A stretch of 64,000 bases of DNA from Bacteroidota bacterium (GTDB taxonomy: Bacteria > Bacteroidota > Bacteroidia > Cytophagales > Cytophagaceae), in assembly GCA_023392125.1 (NCBI GenBank), contig JAEVZS010000018.1, positions 1 to 64,000 on the forward strand, given 5' to 3'. The notes beneath the pieces were generated by a model. The model was not told where the DNA came from. It saw only the letters and a list, made by a program, of their open reading frames with translations, and did not search any database. This document shows, piece after piece, positions 54,785 to 63,826 of the stretch. The position numbers were made by a program, and so were the translations under genes. Numbering within the stretch: the stretch's first letter is position 1; the number at the start of each line of letters is the position of its first letter.

Positions 54785-56080
54785 TTATAAAATGCGGAGC
54801 AGGCTTTGAATACGATCATAAATCAAATCAAGCTCCTCATTGCTGATCACATATGGCGGAACCACATAAATAATATTACCCAGGGGGCGCATTAATATGT
54901 GACTCTCCAAAAAATAATTATACAAGAAGTCCTTAATGGATGCATGATAGCCCGGATTTTCTACCTTCAGCTCGATAGCAAGGATTGTTCCGAGCATATC
55001 AGTCCTGACAATACCGGCTATATTCCGGATTTGCTGTACAAAATCACGATGCTTTCCTGCGATACGGGCTATATTTTCCTGCATTTCATCATGCAGAAGC
55101 AAATCAATACTGGTATTTGCTGCCGCACAGGCAATCGGGTTGGCTGTATAGGAATGCCCGTGATAAAACGTTTTTGTTTTATCATCAGCCTGAAAAGCCT
55201 GTACTACCAGGTCATTGGAAATAGTAAGCCCCAAAGGAAGAAAACCGCCGGTAATACCTTTTGACATACATAGAATATCAGGTTGCAGCTCCATATAGTG
55301 AGACGCCAGATTCTTTCCGGTTCTTCCCATACAGGTAAATACCTCATCCGCGATACAAAGCACACCGTATTCGTCAGCTATCTGCAGCATGTTTTGCAAA
55401 ACTTCAGGAGAATACATACGCATACCGGATGTTCCCTGTACCAGAGGCTCATATATAAAAGATCCGGCAAGACCGCTCCTGCAATATTTTTCAAATACAG
55501 CAATACACTCGTCTTCTCTGCCGGCTTCCGGAAACGGCACAAAGTCGACTTCAAATAAATAGGGTTGAAAAGGCCGGTTAAACAGATTGCGCTGGGCAGC
55601 TGACATAGCACCAAAAGTATCACCATGGTAAGCTCCCTCCAGCGCAATAATCCGCGGCCTGGTCTCACCTTTGTTATACCAGTATTGAATTGCAAGCTTA
55701 ATCGCCACTTCAACAGCCGTACTTCCATTATCTGAAAAAAATACCTTCCGGAAATCATTGCCGGCCATTTTCAATACTTTCTCCGCCAGTGCTACGGCCG
55801 GCTCATGTGTAAATCCGGCAAAAATAACATGTTCCAGCTGTCTCGCCTGCCGGCTTATCGCATCAGCCACCGCCGGATGCCCGTGCCCGAAGAGATTAAC
55901 CCACCAGGAAGAAACCGCATCCAGAATTTTTCTTCCGTCATCGGTATGCAGCCAGACTCCTTCCGCTTTTACCACAGGTATGGCAGGAGAAGCATTTAGC
56001 GAAGTAAAAGGATGCCAGACGACCTCCCGGTCCCGGGCAGCAAGGTTTTGGTTACCAGTTGTTGAAGAGTTCAATGGCAT
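54785..56080 (-). CDS. bioA: Adenosylmethionine-8-amino-7-oxononanoate aminotransferase
   Basis: BioA makes 7,8-diaminopelargonate from 7-keto-8-aminopelargonate with SAM as amino donor. The 431-residue fold-type I PLP enzyme has VWHPFTSLNASPAIPV (the BioA N-terminal signature), FGHGHPAVADAI, EGAYHGDTFGAMS, IADEVFTCMGRTGK and the Lys region LCMSKGITGGFLPLG, plus FYHGHSYTANPIACAAA. The start at 56080 is inside the end of bioD (29-base overlap). Confidence 0.96.
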   Translation of the reverse strand: MPLNSSTTGNQNLAARDREVVWHPFTSLNASPAIPVVKAEGVWLHTDDGRKILDAVSSWWVNLFGHGHPAVADAISRQARQLEHVIFAGFTHEPAVALAEKVLKMAGNDFRKVFFSDNGSTAVEVAIKLAIQYWYNKGETRPRIIALEGAYHGDTFGAMSAAQRNLFNRPFQPYLFEVDFVPFPEAGREDECIAVFEKYCRSGLAGSFIYEPLVQGTSGMRMYSPEVLQNMLQIADEYGVLCIADEVFTCMGRTGKNLASHYMELQPDILCMSKGITGGFLPLGLTISNDLVVQAFQADDKTKTFYHGHSYTANPIACAAANTSIDLLLHDEMQENIARIAGKHRDFVQQIRNIAGIVRTDMLGTILAIELKVENPGYHASIKDFLYNYFLESHILMRPLGNIIYVVPPYVISNEELDLIYDRIQSLLRIL

Positions 56081-56663
56081 ACTTAGTAATGACAGCTTCG
56101 TTAATATCCGGCTCCGGTTTTAAATGAAGCAATGTTTTTAATCCTGTTTTTTTACTGATAATCTCACGGGAATGGCTGTTATCCGGCCCGTTAAAGACAA
56201 TTCCTTTAATCACCAGTTCTCTTGCTCTCAACTCATTTACTGTAAGCAGCGTATGGTTTATACTACCAAGATACAGATCTGCGACCAGTATAATCTCAGC
56301 TCCGAATCTGGCAGCGATATCAATAATCACCTCATCATCATTCAGAGGAACCAGAGCTCCTCCGGCACCTTCAATAATCAGATCATTGCCTCCATTATCC
56401 GGCAGCTCGATAGCACTCAGAGTGATCCTCGTGTTTTCCATAGACGCTGCCTGATGAGGGGAAGCCGGTTCTGTCAGACAATATGCCTCATCAAAGAAAA
56501 GAGTATGACCATTGTTTACAAGACTCTTCACCTGATCAAGATCCCTTTCATCGATTCCACACTGAACAGGTTTCCAGTAATCAGCCTGTAAAGCCTGACA
56601 CAAGACAGCGCTTACAATTGTTTTACCGCTGCCTGTATTAATTCCGGTCACAAAATAGTTCAT
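56052..56663 (-). CDS. bioD: Dethiobiotin synthetase
   Basis: BioD closes the ureido ring using CO2 and ATP. The 203-residue protein has the P-loop VTGINTGSGKTIVSAVLC (residues 5-22), WKPVQCGID, LIIEGAGGALVPLND and a GIVFNGPDNSHSRE segment. It is short compared with E. coli (225) but complete. It lies between bioF (15-base gap) and bioA (29-base overlap), as a bioF-bioD-bioA operon. Confidence 0.94.
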   Translation of the reverse strand: MNYFVTGINTGSGKTIVSAVLCQALQADYWKPVQCGIDERDLDQVKSLVNNGHTLFFDEAYCLTEPASPHQAASMENTRITLSAIELPDNGGNDLIIEGAGGALVPLNDDEVIIDIAARFGAEIILVADLYLGSINHTLLTVNELRARELVIKGIVFNGPDNSHSREIISKKTGLKTLLHLKPEPDINEAVITKYAIELFNNW

Positions 56664-56678
56664 ATCAGTTATTCCTAT

Positions 56679-57800
56679 TTAGATAACAGAGGCTGTTTCT
56701 TTTACCAGATGGTATATATCCTCCGATTTGTTAAAACTATGTATGCAGATTCTGAGACGTTCCTCCCCTTCTTTTACAGTCGGAGAGAGTATAGCCCGTA
56801 CATCAAATCCAGAATCCATTAAATGAACAGCCAGCTTTTTCGCATTGGAATTTCCGGGTACTTTGAGCATTTGTACAGAGCTTTGGGAAGGAATTAATAC
56901 AGAGCTTATGCTCTGTTCCTTTGCAAGCGTCAGAAAAACATGTATTTTTTCCCGTAACTGACTCTGCAGGATTTCGTGTTTTGCCAGAAACCGGAAGGAC
57001 TGATCAATAGAAACAAGACTATGCGCTGGCAATGCTGTTGTATAAATAAATGACCTGGCAAAATTAATAAGATAATCAATAAGCACGTTACTGCCACAAA
57101 TACAGGCACCATGAACCCCCATCGCCTTGCCAAAGGTCATAACCCTTGCAAATACCCGATCCTGCAGCCCAAGCATACAAACCATCCCATTACCTTTGTT
57201 TCCGTAGACTCCGGTGCTATGTGCTTCATCAACGATCAGATTCGCTCCGAAAGCCTCACATAATTCAATCATCTCGCGCAACGGAGCGCAGTCTCCGTCC
57301 ATAGAGTACACCGATTCTATCACTACATAAACATCGCCTTCGCTTTTTTCAAGCAATCGTCTGAGATCGTCCGGATCATTGTGGACAAAAGAGTGACGTC
57401 GTGCAAAGCTCAACCGGGCTCCGTCAATCAGACTGGCATGAATAAGCTCATCGTATAGAATAGTGTCCCCCCGCTGCGGTACACATGACAATATCGCCTG
57501 ATTGGCATTATAACCGGAATTAAAGATCAATGCTTTTTCTGCAAGAAAAAGATCAGCCAGAAATATTTCCAGCTCTTCAAAAAGCACATTATGACCGGCT
57601 AAAAGCCTGCTTCCTGCTGATCCGTTGATTTTACCATCAAGGGCTGCGTATGACTCGCTGATGCACCTGGAAAGTGCTGCATTACGGGCAAGGCCGAGAT
57701 AATCATTCGAAAAAAAATCGATTCTGCCCTGGCTTCTGACCAGATTGCGCAGGTTTCCCTGTGCTGCTCTTTCCGCTAATTTTGCACGCATCTTGTCCAT
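56679..57800 (-). CDS. bioF: 8-amino-7-oxononanoate synthase
   Basis: BioF condenses pimeloyl-thioester with alanine to start the biotin ring pathway. The ATG at 57800 (373 residues) fits the family better than the upstream ATG at 57836, whose 12 extra codons are hydrophobic. Motifs: IDFFSNDYLGLARN, FNSGYNANQAIL, ESVYSMDGDCAPL, VDEAHSTGVYGNKGNGM, and PLP Lys in RVMTFGKAMGVHGACI. It is co-transcribed with bioD. A second oxoamine synthase domain is in the 35.4-kb fusion. The bioC/bioH genes are not in this window. Confidence 0.92.
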   Translation of the reverse strand: MDKMRAKLAERAAQGNLRNLVRSQGRIDFFSNDYLGLARNAALSRCISESYAALDGKINGSAGSRLLAGHNVLFEELEIFLADLFLAEKALIFNSGYNANQAILSCVPQRGDTILYDELIHASLIDGARLSFARRHSFVHNDPDDLRRLLEKSEGDVYVVIESVYSMDGDCAPLREMIELCEAFGANLIVDEAHSTGVYGNKGNGMVCMLGLQDRVFARVMTFGKAMGVHGACICGSNVLIDYLINFARSFIYTTALPAHSLVSIDQSFRFLAKHEILQSQLREKIHVFLTLAKEQSISSVLIPSQSSVQMLKVPGNSNAKKLAVHLMDSGFDVRAILSPTVKEGEERLRICIHSFNKSEDIYHLVKETASVI

Positions 57801-57868
57801 CCGGTGCAAAATTACAAAAAAGATACTCGGTACCAATAAATACCGGCTTCTGCAAAATCAGTATTCAG

Positions 57869-57898
57869 GAAGAAGAGTATTTTTCAATACTCTTCTTC
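57869..57898. terminator. Hairpin between bioF and the PRC-barrel gene
   Basis: GAAGAAGAGTAT (57869-57880), loop TTTTCA, ATACTCTTCTTC (57887-57898) is a perfect 12-bp stem. On the minus strand it lies just after the PRC-barrel stop (57906) and before bioF. The tail is only moderately T-rich, so it is a terminator or an attenuator in the gap. Confidence 0.6.
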
Positions 57899-57905
57899 TC
57901 ATACC

Positions 57906-58361
57906 TTACTCTAATTCATTGATATAAATCGGAGTAAAATGATCATAATTATAAAAATCGTCCGGATTCCGGGCAATCTTACCCGTTTCCGGAGTCAATA
58001 GTTCTGCTATTTCATTTTCCAGTCCCGGGCTTACCGGTCCTCCGTCGTAGTCAGGAAGATGCAACACCTGCTCAAGACCGATACCATACAGATATACTTC
58101 CCTGTTTTGCAAATCTGCCCGGAAAAACCCGGTCGGAATAAGCAGATTCCGAAATCTGTCCGCCATGGAGCGTTCAGGATCGATATACACATGCAGATAT
58201 CTTACCAGATCTTTATCCAGATCAATAATCATATCAATCACCTGCCCTACAATCTTCTCATTTTCATCCAGCAGTACATAATCCCGTACATCCGGATAAT
58301 TATCCTCTACCGTAGCAGACCGTCTGCTCTGCTTCTCCAGATTTCTATTTTTCTGTGCCAT
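57906..58361 (-). CDS. PRC-barrel domain protein
   Basis: This 151-residue soluble protein has one PRC-barrel fold: DVRDYVLLDENEKIVGQVIDM, IIDLDKDLVRYLHVYIDPE, RNLLIPTGFFRADLQNREVY and QVLHLPDYDGGPVSP. It is like the H-subunit-type PRC domains of stress-induced Bacteroidota proteins. The Asp-rich end may bind a partner. It lies in the bio region, 24 bases after the membrane-anchored unknown, and is most likely an operon with it rather than with biotin. Confidence 0.8.
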   Translation of the reverse strand: MAQKNRNLEKQSRRSATVEDNYPDVRDYVLLDENEKIVGQVIDMIIDLDKDLVRYLHVYIDPERSMADRFRNLLIPTGFFRADLQNREVYLYGIGLEQVLHLPDYDGGPVSPGLENEIAELLTPETGKIARNPDDFYNYDHFTPIYINELE

Positions 58362-58385
58362 AATTCTCCTCTCCCAACCACCTGT

Positions 58386-59033
58386 TTATTCTCGTTTCTT
58401 ATTCCACAAAATATCAACTGCCATAGCGGACTTCTCAAAGAAATCCTCCATCTGTCTTTTATGTATATCTTCCGATTCAGAAGGGTTATATCTTTTTATG
58501 GATTCATCCAGCGTTTGTATTATTTCACTGTCATTCGGGTCCACTTCCTGCTGTATAATTTTAAAAACATCTACTGCTTCTGTCATGGCAACACGGGCTG
58601 AATCTCCATGTTCATTTCCATGCATAAGCATAAAGTCCGACCGGTTTTTAAGTGCAGAAAGCTTTCTCCCGACATCGCTGTTTTTAACTCCGGTCTCAAG
58701 CGAAAGAGCTTCAAGCGCTGATGCCAGCTTCTGAAGTCCCTCTGCTTCATATATATTACCGGATCCGTAAGCATCGGTATTCTTCGAAAACCGGACAAAT
58801 TCTTTTACATCGCGCTCGTTACGGTTTCGCTCAGCCTCTTCCGAATCAAAAGCAAATTCTTTTGATTCTTTTGACCGGTCTATGTTATGATCAAGACTGA
58901 TTCCGCTATTATTGCTGCGATCCCGGTGCCTTAATGATTCAAGAATTCCCCAGCCAAGCGTCAAAAATATTATCAAACCAACCGCCCAGGGCCAGAGAGG
59001 CTTCTTCCGCTTTTTTAATCGTATCTCTGCCAT
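58386..59033 (-). CDS. Membrane-anchored unknown, co-transcribed with the PRC-barrel gene
   Basis: I do not recognise the family. The 215 residues begin with a basic segment (RLKKRKKPL), one membrane helix (about 13-29, WAVGLIIFLTLGWGILE) and an acidic, helical outer part (about 45-210) with QKLASALEALSLE and DVGRKLSALKNRSDFMLM. It looks like a bitopic envelope protein. Co-transcription with the PRC-barrel gene (24-base gap) suggests a pair acting in envelope stress, but this is only context. Confidence 0.6.
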   Translation of the reverse strand: MAEIRLKKRKKPLWPWAVGLIIFLTLGWGILESLRHRDRSNNSGISLDHNIDRSKESKEFAFDSEEAERNRNERDVKEFVRFSKNTDAYGSGNIYEAEGLQKLASALEALSLETGVKNSDVGRKLSALKNRSDFMLMHGNEHGDSARVAMTEAVDVFKIIQQEVDPNDSEIIQTLDESIKRYNPSESEDIHKRQMEDFFEKSAMAVDILWNKKRE

Positions 59034-59146
59034 AATCTTTTCATTCCTCTTCTCTTTACTTAACTACGGATTATTCTGTAAGGTTTTAATACAAAAGATA
59101 TGGAAACATTATTGCCAAAGAGGACGAAGATAAAATTCCTTTAAAA

Positions 59147-59175
59147 ACAAAAAGGCTGCCTGAGTCAGCAGCCTT
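59147..59175 (-). terminator. Rho-independent terminator of bioB
   Basis: On the minus strand AAGGCTGC, an 8-base loop, GCAGCCTT (59175-59152), then TTTTGTTTTT. It is 22 bases past the bioB stop. Confidence 0.85.
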
Positions 59176-59197
59176 CTAATATAAGATCCAGGACTTA

Positions 59198-60208
59198 TTA
59201 ATTGGCTATATGCTGGGGAATCTGCTCAAACTTAACGGGCGCTTCTCCGTCCTTAAAAGATTTGCGGGGTTTCAGATTCAGTATTTGAAACATTTCTTTG
59301 TCACGGTCCACTTCCGGATTGGGAGTTGTCAACAGCTTATCTCCGGCAAAAATAGAATTTGCTCCGGCAAGAAAGCACAAAGCCTGCTCTTCATAGGACA
59401 TAGTAACACGACCGGCAGAAAGTCTTACCATAGATTTAGGCATAATGATACGGGCTGTAGCAATCATCCGGATCATATCCCAGACCGGTACACGTGGCTG
59501 ATCCTCCAGAGGAGTTCCTTCTACCGGAACCAGCGCATTCACAGGTACTGATTCAGGATGCTCCGGCAGATTAACAAGGGTATGAAGCATTCCGATACGG
59601 TCTCCTTCTGATTCTCCCATTCCTATGATACCTCCGGAACATACGGATATCTTATTATTACGTACATTCTCCAGAGTTTCCAGACGATCATCATACGTAC
59701 GGGTACTAATGATCTTATCGTAATGCTCTTCACTGGTATCCAGATTGTGGTTGTATGCATACAGACCGGCATCTTTCAGCTTTCGGGCCTGCTCATCCGT
59801 AAGCATTCCAAGCGTACAGCATACTTCCATACCCATAGTACTTACACCTTTTACCATATCCAGAACCTTATCAAAATCCCGATTATCTCTTACCTCTCTC
59901 CAGGCTGCTCCCATACAGAAACGGGTACTTCCTGATTCTTTAGCTACCAAAGCTGCATTTATAACTTCATCGACCTCCATCAGCTTATGCGTTTTTACAT
60001 TGGTATGGTATCTGGCAGCCTGCGGACAATAGGAACAGTCTTCCGGACAACCTCCTGTTTTGACAGACAGAAGCGTACAAACCTGAACTTCCTGAGGATC
60101 ATGATAAGTCCGATGCACGGTAGCTGCCCTGTATATCAGGTCCATAATAGGAGCATTAAAGATCTCCGCTATTTCTTCTCTTGTCCAGTTGTTTCTTATT
60201 TCTGACAT
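59198..60208 (-). CDS. bioB: Biotin synthase
   Basis: BioB is the radical SAM enzyme that inserts sulfur into dethiobiotin. The 336-residue protein has the [4Fe-4S] motif GGCPEDCSYCPQAA (CxxxCxxC, about residue 53), the second cluster ligands in CCTLGML and CSGGIIGMGE, and LSAGRVTMSYEEQALCFLAGANS near the C-terminus. It is separated from bioFDA by the PRC-barrel and membrane-anchored genes. A minus-strand TATTTTTG at 60236-60229 may be its -7 element. Confidence 0.96.
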   Translation of the reverse strand: MSEIRNNWTREEIAEIFNAPIMDLIYRAATVHRTYHDPQEVQVCTLLSVKTGGCPEDCSYCPQAARYHTNVKTHKLMEVDEVINAALVAKESGSTRFCMGAAWREVRDNRDFDKVLDMVKGVSTMGMEVCCTLGMLTDEQARKLKDAGLYAYNHNLDTSEEHYDKIISTRTYDDRLETLENVRNNKISVCSGGIIGMGESEGDRIGMLHTLVNLPEHPESVPVNALVPVEGTPLEDQPRVPVWDMIRMIATARIIMPKSMVRLSAGRVTMSYEEQALCFLAGANSIFAGDKLLTTPNPEVDRDKEMFQILNLKPRKSFKDGEAPVKFEQIPQHIAN

Positions 60209-60300
60209 ATGATGGGAATAGGTTTATGCAAAAATAAGTAATTAAGCCCGGAAAAGATTTTTTTTCTGAACTTAATTACCCGCATTATCGTTGCAATAGA

Positions 60301-62058
60301 TTATTTTATCTGGATATCAACAGGTAGTCTTGCCTGAACTCCATTCATCTTCTGCACCTCTTTCGCCGCTTTTATCCAGGGATACCACTCTCCGAATTCT
60401 TTCTCCAGCATTCGGGTTGCAATCTTTCCCTGAGTTTCGGCAAAAAGCTGTCTCAAATACAGATTGGGACGCTCAGGCAGATGAACCAGCTGATAGCTTT
60501 CAACACCCGCCATTCCGGCAGCTATTTCTACCGCTGTATCCAGGCCGGCCTGCTTATCCACCAGCTTTTTGGTTTCCGCATCGCTGCCAGACCAGACTCT
60601 GCCTTGTGCAATCGTATTCACATAGGCAGTATCCATATTACGCCCTTCGGCAACCACGGTCAGAAATTTAGTATAAATATCTTCCACTTCTTTCTGAATA
60701 ATTACTCTCTCCTGACTGTTCAATGGCCTTGTAAATGATCCGATATCCGCATATTTACCAGTCTTTTCACGATCCGTGGAGATGTATAGCTTATCATTAA
60801 GAAAATCTTTACCATTAAACAGCACACCAAACACTCCTATCGATCCTGTGATTGTTGTGGCCTCTGCCACAATGGAATCGCAACCGGCTGCAATATAGTA
60901 GCCCCCGGATGCGGCAACATCCCCCATGGAAGCAATCACTGGCTTGACTTTCCTTGTAAGAGCAACCTCCCGCCAGATTACATCCGATGCCAGAGCGCTT
61001 CCCCCCGGTGAATTGATTCGTAATACGATTGCTTTAATCGAGGAGTCTTCTCTTGCTTTTTTTAACTCGTCCATCATGGTCTCTGAACCAATTGTCCTGT
61101 CATCCCCTTTACCATCCTGAATATCTCCGACGGCATATATCACCGCCACCTTATCCTTGTCTAACCCGCTATAAGCATCCGATAAATCCAGCATGGACCA
61201 ATAATCAGTATAGCTTATCGTTTCTTCCGCACCGAGCCCTATCTGCTCCTTCATAAAAGATTCAGCTTCATCCTTATACCCTATATCAGTAATCAGGCTG
61301 TACGAAAGAGCATCTTCCGGATTACGCACAAGCATCTCATCCGCAATTTCATGCAAACGTGATGAAGCAATTCCTCTGGCCTCTCCGATTTCTGCCAGCA
61401 TATGATCATATACCGAATTCAGCAGCGTACTGATCTGACGTCTGTTTGCATCACTCATTCCATCAGCTATAAAAGGCTCTACCGCACTTTTGTATTGCCC
61501 TACCTTAAACACTTCCGGCTCTATTTGCAGCTTGTCCAGCAAACGCTTGAAAAATATCAGCTCCGTATGAATACCGTTAAACTCCAGAATTCCGGAAGGC
61601 GGCAAATAAATCTTATCAGCCACAGATGCCAGATAGTAACCTAATTCAGAGTACATCTCTGCATAGGCCACCACAAACTTGCCGCTTTTCTTAAAGCTGA
61701 GCAGTTCACCACGAAGTTCTTCCAGAGTAGCCGTTCCTGCATCAAGATTCGTTACATTCAGAAATATACCTTTAATCTTGTCACTTTTAGCTGCAGCCTG
61801 AATAGCCTGACGCAGTTCCAGCAACCCTATTGTCCCCGGTTCTCCGCTCTTCAGTGAACGACTCAGCTGAGTCAGCAGATCGCCCGTTTCACGCTCAATA
61901 ATCCTTTTATCAAGACGAAGGACCAGTACGGAATTCCTCTTAACTTCAACCTCAGGTACAGATCTTGATACAAGCAGTATAAGGATACCCGTAAAAAAAA
62001 GAAAAAACAGAAACAGCCCCAAAAAGGTGGCAAAAACATACTTTAAGAATGCTTTCAT
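60301..62058 (-). CDS. sppA: Signal peptide peptidase SppA (67K type)
   Basis: SppA is a membrane-bound serine protease that degrades cleaved signal peptides. The 585-residue protein has one N-terminal membrane helix (about 8-30) and two tandem ClpP-like domains. The first holds the Lys in YYLASVADKIYLPPSG (about residue 168-183), and the second the nucleophile in MGDVAASGGYYIAAGCD (about residue 380). This is the E. coli-type double-domain layout. It is a single minus-strand gene, divergent from folK by 50 bases. Confidence 0.93.
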   Translation of the reverse strand: MKAFLKYVFATFLGLFLFFLFFTGILILLVSRSVPEVEVKRNSVLVLRLDKRIIERETGDLLTQLSRSLKSGEPGTIGLLELRQAIQAAAKSDKIKGIFLNVTNLDAGTATLEELRGELLSFKKSGKFVVAYAEMYSELGYYLASVADKIYLPPSGILEFNGIHTELIFFKRLLDKLQIEPEVFKVGQYKSAVEPFIADGMSDANRRQISTLLNSVYDHMLAEIGEARGIASSRLHEIADEMLVRNPEDALSYSLITDIGYKDEAESFMKEQIGLGAEETISYTDYWSMLDLSDAYSGLDKDKVAVIYAVGDIQDGKGDDRTIGSETMMDELKKAREDSSIKAIVLRINSPGGSALASDVIWREVALTRKVKPVIASMGDVAASGGYYIAAGCDSIVAEATTITGSIGVFGVLFNGKDFLNDKLYISTDREKTGKYADIGSFTRPLNSQERVIIQKEVEDIYTKFLTVVAEGRNMDTAYVNTIAQGRVWSGSDAETKKLVDKQAGLDTAVEIAAGMAGVESYQLVHLPERPNLYLRQLFAETQGKIATRMLEKEFGEWYPWIKAAKEVQKMNGVQARLPVDIQIK

Positions 62059-62108
62059 AAAAAAATTATTAGTAAATATGCGCTAAGTTAATAATACTTG
62101 GTAACAGA

Positions 62109-62627
62109 TTGAATAAACAGGACGCTCCCGCTAAAGTTTTCGACAATATTTTTCTTCTTCTGGGATCTAATCTCCAGAACCGGCAAATGATGCTGGAAAA
62201 GGCCAGGGAACAACTGGAGAAATATTCTATTGAAATCTATGCCCGATCCGGACTTTATGAAACCGAAGCCTGGGGGAATACCCGACAGCCTCCTTTTCTT
62301 AACCAGGCACTCAGGCTCCGGACCAGTCTCTCCCCTGAGGCTTTGCTGCAAACTATCCATACCGTAGAAATTCAGTTGGGCAGAACCCGTTATGAACGCT
62401 GGGGGCCGAGGTGCATAGACATTGACATACTCTATTTTGGCGACCGGATTCTGACCGGGGAAAATCTTAAAATACCTCATCCTGAAATACAAAACAGGAA
62501 ATTTGCCCTTTTTCCCCTTACCGAGCTGGCCCCGGATTTTCGCCATCCTGTTCTCAACCTCACGAATGCAGAGCTTTTAAAACGATGCCAGGATCCTCTG
62601 CTTGCATACCGGATAGACTATGAATAG
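62109..62627 (+). CDS. folK: 2-amino-4-hydroxy-6-hydroxymethyldihydropteridine diphosphokinase
   Basis: FolK (HPPK) transfers diphosphate from ATP to the pterin, in folate synthesis. The 172-residue protein has IFLLLGSNLQNRQ (residues 14-26), ETEAWGN, PPFLNQALRLRT, RWGPRCIDIDILYFGD (metal Asp pair) and IPHPEIQNRKFALFPLTEL. The start is TTG at 62109; the next ATG would lose the GSN motif, so TTG is needed. It ends exactly at the start of the convergent Nudix gene. Confidence 0.94.
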   Translation: MNKQDAPAKVFDNIFLLLGSNLQNRQMMLEKAREQLEKYSIEIYARSGLYETEAWGNTRQPPFLNQALRLRTSLSPEALLQTIHTVEIQLGRTRYERWGPRCIDIDILYFGDRILTGENLKIPHPEIQNRKFALFPLTELAPDFRHPVLNLTNAELLKRCQDPLLAYRIDYE

Positions 62628-63053
62628 TTAGAATATTTTTAAAAGCCCCGGTTCGAGATACGAATATTCCCGGCTCATATTCTCCGGCATATCCGACAAG
62701 TCAAACCAGCGGATCTCATCAAACTCATCCAGAATCTGTACAGATTCTTCCTGCGCTTCATTACTTACCTCCACCAAAAACACCAGATAATGCGCATTAG
62801 GCGTATGATAATCTATACATGGTATTTCAGTCTCTGATGCCAGCAGCTGATCAACGGTCATCTTTATCACCGGTCCTGGAACCAGTTCTTCATAAAGCTC
62901 TCTGATAACTGCCACGAAAGGAGATTCTCCTTCTTCAATACTTCCTCCCGGAAGCCACCAGAATACCTCTTCTCCGTATATTCTTTTACCAAGCATCACC
63001 CTTACCGTTTCACTCCGGCGGGTATAAAACAAGACTTTAGCTTTTTGTTTCAT
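62628..63053 (-). CDS. Nudix hydrolase
   Basis: This 141-residue protein has the Nudix box GSIEEGESPFVAVIRELYEE (GX5EX7REUXEE), about residues 37-56, with a LVPG ending in place of the usual xGU. It is preceded by YGEEVFWWLPGG. It likely hydrolyses a nucleoside diphosphate derivative, but the substrate is unknown. It is 5 bases after ispD, so both are probably co-transcribed. Confidence 0.87.
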   Translation of the reverse strand: MKQKAKVLFYTRRSETVRVMLGKRIYGEEVFWWLPGGSIEEGESPFVAVIRELYEELVPGPVIKMTVDQLLASETEIPCIDYHTPNAHYLVFLVEVSNEAQEESVQILDEFDEIRWFDLSDMPENMSREYSYLEPGLLKIF

Positions 63054-63058
63054 TAGAG

Positions 63059-63742
63059 TTAAATAGATTTATTTATCTGAAAGTCCAGAACAGCCTCGGC
63101 AATATAAAGATCTTCCGGAGTGGTTATTTTTATATTTTCATAGCTTCCCTTTACAAGATGTATGGTATGTCCGGCTGCCTCAAATACAGAAGCATCATCA
63201 GTAAAAACACCTTCACTTATCTGTCCGTATGCTTCGAAAAGCATCTCCAGACGGAATGTTTGCGGGGTCTGAATCAGCATGTAGGATGCTCTGTCCCGGC
63301 TTACCGGAATAGCTCCCTGCCATTCTCTTATAGAGTCTTTCAAAGGAACTGCCAGTATACCTGAGCCGGTAGCTATTGCCTGCTGATAGCTTTCTTCAAT
63401 TCCTTTCTCTTCTACAAGAGGCCTTGCGGCATCATGAATCGCCACCAGTCCTTCAGTTGCATTAATAAGTTTCAATCCGTTTCTGACAGACTCCGTGCGA
63501 GTTTGCCCCCCCAAGGCAGTCTGCAAAGAATTGTCAGAAAAATACTGATTCTTAATATCATTCCATATATTGACATATTCGGCCGGTACGACCACTATAA
63601 TCTGATCCGCCAGTGACAAAAAACGCCGGATTGTATGCACAATAACCGGAATCTTTCGAAGATTCAGAAACTGTTTGGGAAGATCGGATTTCATTCTTGA
63701 CCCTGAACCTCCGGCAACAATAACTGCGTACTTTTTCATCAT
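63059..63742 (-). CDS. ispD: 2-C-methyl-D-erythritol 4-phosphate cytidylyltransferase
   Basis: IspD makes CDP-methylerythritol in the non-mevalonate isoprenoid pathway. The 227-residue protein has the N-terminal VIVAGGSGSRMKSDLPKQFL (residues 7-26), TESVRNGLKLI, VAIHDAARPLV (about residue 100), LIQTPQTFRLEML and FTDDASVFEAAGHTI. Motifs are complete. Confidence 0.95.
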   Translation of the reverse strand: MMKKYAVIVAGGSGSRMKSDLPKQFLNLRKIPVIVHTIRRFLSLADQIIVVVPAEYVNIWNDIKNQYFSDNSLQTALGGQTRTESVRNGLKLINATEGLVAIHDAARPLVEEKGIEESYQQAIATGSGILAVPLKDSIREWQGAIPVSRDRASYMLIQTPQTFRLEMLFEAYGQISEGVFTDDASVFEAAGHTIHLVKGSYENIKITTPEDLYIAEAVLDFQINKSI

Positions 63743-63754
63743 CTTGACTGTATA

Positions 63755-63794
63755 AATAAAAAGCTCCGCCCAAAATAATTGGTTACGGAGCTTT
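63755..63794 (-). terminator. Rho-independent terminator of queA
   Basis: On the minus strand AAAGCTCCG (63794-63786), a 17-base loop, CGGAGCTTT (63768-63760), then TTATTTATA. It lies between the queA stop and the ispD start. Confidence 0.75.
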
Positions 63795-63826
63795 AAAAAA
63801 AGTCTTCTTATGTATTTTTTATCCTG

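Noticed and set aside
62640..62660. GGTTCGAG-like tRNA arm
   Set aside because: It is within the Nudix gene, with no acceptor or anticodon stem around it; I found no tRNA in the window.
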